A DNA stretch of 10,073 bases from Chloroflexota bacterium (GTDB lineage Bacteria > Chloroflexota > Dehalococcoidia > UBA2247 > RBG-13-53-26), in contig QMOF01000067.1 of the NCBI GenBank assembly GCA_003650185.1, positions 1-10,073 of the forward strand, given 5' to 3'. The notes beneath the pieces are model-generated. The model was not told where the DNA came from. It did not search any database and saw only the letters and a program-made list of their open reading frames with translations. Position 1 is the stretch's first letter; each line of letters begins with the position of its first letter. The position numbers and the translations under genes are program-made. Shown piece by piece: positions 6,942-10,073 of the stretch.

Positions 6942-8042
6942 ATGATCCCCATCGCCAAGCCCCTGCTGGGCGAAGAAGAGCTGAGCAACGTGATGGAGGC
7001 GGTGAGGTCGGGCTGGGTCAGCTCCAAGGGCAGCTTTATCCCGGAGTTTGAAGCGGGCTTTGCCAGCTATTGCGGGGTGAAGCACGGCGTGGCCACCTCC
7101 AACGGTACCGCAGCCCTGCACCTGGCCCTGGCCGCACTGGGCATAGGGCCGGGCGATGAAGTCATCGTGCCCACCCTCACATTCGTGGCCACCGCAAGCA
7201 CAGTCCGGTACACTGGAGCCACGCCGGTTTTCGTCGACTCCCATCCCGACTACTGGTGCATTGATCCCGAGGCAATCGAAAAGGCCGTCACGCCAAACAC
7301 CAGGGCGATCGTTCCGGTCCACCTCTACGGGCACCCCTGTGACATGGATGCCATTATGGAGATTGCGAAGAGGCGGGGCCTGCTGGTCATAGAGGACGCC
7401 GCCGAAGCCCACGGCGCGCAGTACAAAAAAAAGAGGGTCGGCTCCTTCGGTGACGTGGCCTGCTTCTCGTTTTTCGGGAACAAGCTCCTGACTACCGGCG
7501 AGGGGGGCATGTGCCTCACCGATGATGATGACCTGGCCCGCAGGATGAGGGTGCTGAGGGACCACGGCATGAGTCTGAGCAAGAGGTACTGGCACGACGT
7601 GGTCGGGTTTAACTATCGCATGACCAACATGCAGGCAGCAGTGGGGGTAGCTCAACTGAAGAAACTGGACACTTTCATAGGCATGAAGCGGCAGATTGCC
7701 GCGTGGTACGCCGAGGAGCTGAAGCCGCTGGTGGATGAAGGGCTGGTCACGCTGCCGCCGGAGATGGAGTGGGCCACGGGTGTCTACTGGATGTACTCCA
7801 TCCTCCTTGAAGATGGCTGGAATGTAGACAGGGATGAACTGACCGAGAGGCTAAGCAGGGCTGGCGTTGAGACCAGGCCCCTCTTCTATCCCATCCATCT
7901 GATGCCACCCTACAACAGTGGTGAGAGTTTACCGGTTGCTGAAGAACTCTCAACAAAGGGGGTGAGTTTGCCTTCAAGCGTTTGTCTAACAAGAGGCGAT
8001 ATCCGAGCCGTTGTTTCTCTTGTAGCGTCTGCATCTGCTTAG
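6942..8042 (+). CDS. perA: GDP-perosamine synthase (DegT/DnrJ/EryC1/StrS PLP aminotransferase)
   Basis: This enzyme would transfer an amino group, usually from glutamate, to C4 of GDP-4-dehydro-6-deoxymannose, giving GDP-perosamine. The 366-residue product has the full aminotransferase fold: SNGTAALHLAL (53-63), VPVHLYGHPCDMD (124-136), EDAAEAHGA with Asp152 (151-159), and the PLP lysine Lys181 in FFGNKLLTTGEGGM. RYWHDVVGFNYRMTNMQAA is typical of the RfbE/PerA group, and gmd directly upstream supports this reading. The ATG at 6942 begins the family-typical MIPIAKP; the frame stays open upstream inside gmd but reads as nonsense. Composition drops from about 64% to 48% GC at roughly 7915, so the last 40 codons resemble the downstream region although the protein stays intact. 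The TAG stop lies 6 nt before the next frame. Confidence 0.93.
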   Translation: MIPIAKPLLGEEELSNVMEAVRSGWVSSKGSFIPEFEAGFASYCGVKHGVATSNGTAALHLALAALGIGPGDEVIVPTLTFVATASTVRYTGATPVFVDSHPDYWCIDPEAIEKAVTPNTRAIVPVHLYGHPCDMDAIMEIAKRRGLLVIEDAAEAHGAQYKKKRVGSFGDVACFSFFGNKLLTTGEGGMCLTDDDDLARRMRVLRDHGMSLSKRYWHDVVGFNYRMTNMQAAVGVAQLKKLDTFIGMKRQIAAWYAEELKPLVDEGLVTLPPEMEWATGVYWMYSILLEDGWNVDRDELTERLSRAGVETRPLFYPIHLMPPYNSGESLPVAEELSTKGVSLPSSVCLTRGDIRAVVSLVASASA

Positions 8043-8048
8043 GCGGTA

Positions 8049-8825
8049 GTGAGATTGTCCATCCCTAATTGTCTAAGGTTTGCTAAGTCCATGTTAAACA
8101 CGGTGGCACATCCATGGGGACATCTGGAGGCTGTAGATTTAACGCGAGAACTAACGGGAGCAAACGTATTTCAAATACTGTTAGCAGGACAGCGGCTAGC
8201 CTCCAAAACTAGTTTGCATAAACACCTACGAGAGAGTCGAGCCCAGTTTGCTGATCTTACTTTCGCAGGATTACCAGAGGCCACGTGTTTGCATCTGGTG
8301 GTTTCATGCATCAAACCTAACGTGGTTGTGGAGACTGGCGTGTCGAGTGGTTTATCCTCCACCTATATTCTGCAGGCTTTGCATGAGAACAAGAGAGGAA
8401 CACTATAGTCAATTGATTTGCCCAAAATGGAAGGTTCTACCTATCCTACGGGCTATTTCTCAGAAGGAGGCGAAACTGGAGTAGTCCCCATGGGCAGAGA
8501 AAGCGGATGGATGATACCGCAGGAGTTGAGATATCGGTGGAATCTAATATTGGGGAGAACATCCGAGATGTTGGTCCCTCTTCTTGAAAGGCTGGGGTAG
8601 ATAGACATTTTCCTGCATGACAGCTAGCATAGTTATGGGAATATGCTTTATGAGTTTGAAAATGCTCTACCTCACTTAGGACGCAAAGGAGTACTGCTTA
8701 GCCATGATATCTGGTGGAATGCAGCCTTTTCTGATTCTTGTAGGAAGAACACTAATTCGCTATCAAGGATTGCGGAAACATATGGATTTTGAGAGGATAG
8801 TTTCGGTGGCGTTGTGAAGCTGTGA
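8049..8825 (+). pseudogene. Broken class I SAM-dependent methyltransferase, four in-frame premature stops
   Basis: A single frame runs 258 codons from GTG 8049 to TGA 8823-8825. It encodes a class I SAM methyltransferase of the kind found in sugar clusters: the SAM loop VVETGVSSGLSS (93-104), then SIDLP, GRESGWMIP, HDSxHSY near 190-196, and LLSHDI with WWNAAF, ending in FGGVVKL. It is interrupted by TAG at 8406 (where Tyr would fit, GTLxSIDLP), TAG at 8598, TAG at 8625 (in HDSxHS) and TGA at 8790, with no frameshift. The SAM loop is in the first fragment and the metal/substrate region in the last, so no fragment should work alone. The final stop overlaps the ATP-grasp start by 4 nt (GTGA), the original operon joint. 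The original role was probably O- or N-methylation of a sugar. Nonsense decay is the simplest reading; stop-codon readthrough is the alternative. Confidence 0.8.
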
Positions 8826-10042
8826 CAAGGGTGATTGTCACTGAAGCACATCTAAGGACAGCTTTGTATGTAACCCGCTCCTTAGGAAGAAAGGGAATAC
8901 AAGTGATCTGTGCCAGTGAAGAGGACACTGGCCTTGCTTTGCTCTCAAAATACTGTTGGAAACGGGAGAAGGTCACTTCCCCCGTGGAAGACCAGGATAG
9001 CTACCTTCGGGAACTCAAGAATCTGGTAAACGATTATGACGTAGATGTCATCATCCCTATCCATGAGAACTCTCTCTTCCCTCTTTCGCAAGCGGAAGTG
9101 AAACAGCAATTCAAAGGTGTGGAGATCCCTATACCAGATTTCCAAACGCTCAAAAAGGTCGCAGACAAAGGCGAGCTTATGAAGCTAGCATCGGCGCTTG
9201 GGATTCCCTGCCCTCGAACATACTTCATTGATGATTTGACGAGTTTGGAAACAACGGCTAAGCGAATCAAATACCCTGCGATAGTAAAGGCACGCCTCGA
9301 AAAAGATATACCGCCAGGGCCCAATAGGCGATACAAGAGAGTAAATGATCCCATAGAATGCATCAAGTGGTATGCAATACTTCACGAAAGGCAGCCTTTC
9401 CCTATCATTCAAGAAATTGTCGAGGGTTATGGTTGTGGCTTCTTTGGGCTATTTGGTAGGGAAGGTGAACTACTGGCTAGTGCTGGGCATAGGAGGATCA
9501 GGGAGCAATTTCCCGAAGGAGGACCTTCCACCTTCTGTGAAAGCTACTATCACCCAAAGGTTTTCGAATATGGACTTAGGCTTTTGACTGAGGTGCAGTG
9601 GTATGGGATCGCAATGGTGGAATTCAAGCTGGATCGTCGAGATGGCGAACCAAAGCTGATGGAGGTAAACCCTAGGTTTTGGGGCACAACTCCCGTGGCT
9701 ATCTTTTCGGGCGTCGATTTTCCATATCTGCTCTATAGACTGGCGAAGAAAGAGCAGAACATGGATGAACATGCATTTCAGACGGGAGTGAAGATGAGGT
9801 TCTTGTGTGATGATACACGAGCTTTCTTGAGAGATGCTAGAAGAACAGAAGGCCTGGTAGGGAAACTGGGGCTTGTGCTTCGCTTCATAGCCGAGCTCCT
9901 AAACCCTTTTGTCAAGGATGGAATCCTCTCCTTTGATGATATTGGTTCATCTGTGTTCTACTTGAGGAGTACCTGCCTGAAGTTAGCCATCTCTCCCTTG
10001 GCCAAGATAAGGAGACGATCGAGTGGTTCAGGCTGCCTTTGA
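8822..10042 (+). CDS. ATP-grasp domain protein (carboxylate-amine ligase-like)
   Basis: This 406-residue protein has the ATP-grasp layout. An N-terminal pre-ATP-grasp domain (about 1-105, starting RVIVTEAHLRTALYVTRSLG) is followed by the nucleotide-binding core with Lys116 (VADKGELMKLA), Lys156 (YPAIVKARLE) and the QEIVEGYG loop (197-204). The metal site is Glu267 (MVEFKLD) plus Glu281, Asn283 and Arg285 (LMEVNPRFWG). The C-terminal 80 residues contain a moderately hydrophobic stretch and a basic tail. The family joins a carboxylate to an amine or other nucleophile through an acyl-phosphate; the substrate is not evident. The start is GTG 8822 overlapping the methyltransferase stop by 4 nt; no other start fits the fold. 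A PHP-domain gene overlaps its end. GC is about 50%, lower than the nucleotide-sugar genes. It may attach an amino acid or amine to a sugar, by inference. Confidence 0.88.
   Translation: MTRVIVTEAHLRTALYVTRSLGRKGIQVICASEEDTGLALLSKYCWKREKVTSPVEDQDSYLRELKNLVNDYDVDVIIPIHENSLFPLSQAEVKQQFKGVEIPIPDFQTLKKVADKGELMKLASALGIPCPRTYFIDDLTSLETTAKRIKYPAIVKARLEKDIPPGPNRRYKRVNDPIECIKWYAILHERQPFPIIQEIVEGYGCGFFGLFGREGELLASAGHRRIREQFPEGGPSTFCESYYHPKVFEYGLRLLTEVQWYGIAMVEFKLDRRDGEPKLMEVNPRFWGTTPVAIFSGVDFPYLLYRLAKKEQNMDEHAFQTGVKMRFLCDDTRAFLRDARRTEGLVGKLGLVLRFIAELLNPFVKDGILSFDDIGSSVFYLRSTCLKLAISPLAKIRRRSSGSGCL
10008..10014 (+). promoter_or_regulatory. Shine-Dalgarno sequence for the PHP-domain gene
   Basis: TAAGGAG lies 8 nt before the GTG at 10023, inside the end of the ATP-grasp gene. 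Its quality and spacing support the short partial frame at the window edge as a real gene start. Confidence 0.65.
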
Positions 10043-10073
10043 CCTCCACATACACTCAAGCTATTCCTTCGAC
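10023..10073 (+). CDS. PHP-domain metal-dependent hydrolase, N-terminal fragment cut by the window edge
   Basis: Only the first 17 codons are visible: MVQAAFDLHIHSSYSFD. The DLHIHSSYSFD block is the first motif of the PHP (polymerase and histidinol phosphatase) domain, in which the two histidines bind catalytic metals. The GTG start at 10023 has TAAGGAG 8 nt upstream, and the frame overlaps the ATP-grasp gene by 20 nt. PHP proteins are usually metal-dependent phosphoesterases. Overlap with the ATP-grasp gene suggests the two work on the same pathway. The fragment is short, so the domain call rests on one strong motif plus the ribosome binding site. Confidence 0.72.
   Translation, partial: MVQAAFDLHIHSSYSFD

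Noticed and set aside
8418..8600. A separate small gene beginning at TTG 8418
   Set aside because: It is in the same frame as the upstream methyltransferase fragment and continues its motif (SIDLPKMEG), so it is part of the broken gene.
1..10073. CRISPR arrays, tRNA or rRNA genes, insertion sequences, attachment sites
   Set aside because: I saw no regularly spaced repeats, no tRNA-like cloverleaf and no rRNA segment. No transposase or integrase motif appears, and no terminal inverted repeats flank the composition boundary.

Overview
The window looks like a bacterial cell-surface glycan (O-antigen, capsule or S-layer glycan) locus dominated by nucleotide-sugar biosynthesis. All genes found lie on the + strand, most are closely spaced or overlapping, Shine-Dalgarno sequences precede several of them, and two sigma70-like promoters are visible, so a bacterium is much more likely than an archaeon. 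Most of the window is GC-rich (about 64% over 7681-7800 by hand count). Start codons include GTG. I cannot name the organism from sequence alone. A deep-branching group such as Chloroflexota would fit the gene mix, but that is a weak guess.

Layout. A promoter at 6-34 precedes transcription unit 1: an alkaline-phosphatase-superfamily phosphodiesterase (125-1405), an SQD1-like UDP-sulfoquinovose-synthase homologue with an unusual cysteine-rich N-terminal extension (1460-2980), and a small thioredoxin that overlaps it by 32 nt (2949-3317). A 311-nt gap follows, with a strong hairpin, a good -10/-35 promoter and a 12-nt direct repeat placed around that promoter. Transcription unit 2 starts there: a WbpP/TviC-like UDP-sugar C4-epimerase (3629-4558), a WbpO/TviB-like UDP-HexNAc 6-dehydrogenase (4560-5849), GDP-mannose 4,6-dehydratase (5884-6939) and GDP-perosamine synthase (6942-8042).

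From about 7915, inside the last 40 codons of the perosamine synthase gene, GC content falls to about 48%. This lower-GC part holds a broken sugar-type SAM methyltransferase (8049-8825), an ATP-grasp ligase (8822-10042) that overlaps its final stop by 4 nt, and the first 17 codons of a PHP-domain metallohydrolase (10023 to the window edge).

Together the genes predict three activated sugars: UDP-sulfoquinovose or a related UDP-hexose product, UDP-GlcNAcA/UDP-GalNAcA, and GDP-perosamine. No glycosyltransferase, flippase or polymerase lies in the window, so the final glycan cannot be deduced. The most notable observations are the methyltransferase reading frame, which keeps its full 258-codon length without an indel but carries four premature stops (three TAG and one TGA), the six-cysteine extension of the SQD1-like enzyme next to a coupled thioredoxin, and the composition boundary inside perA.
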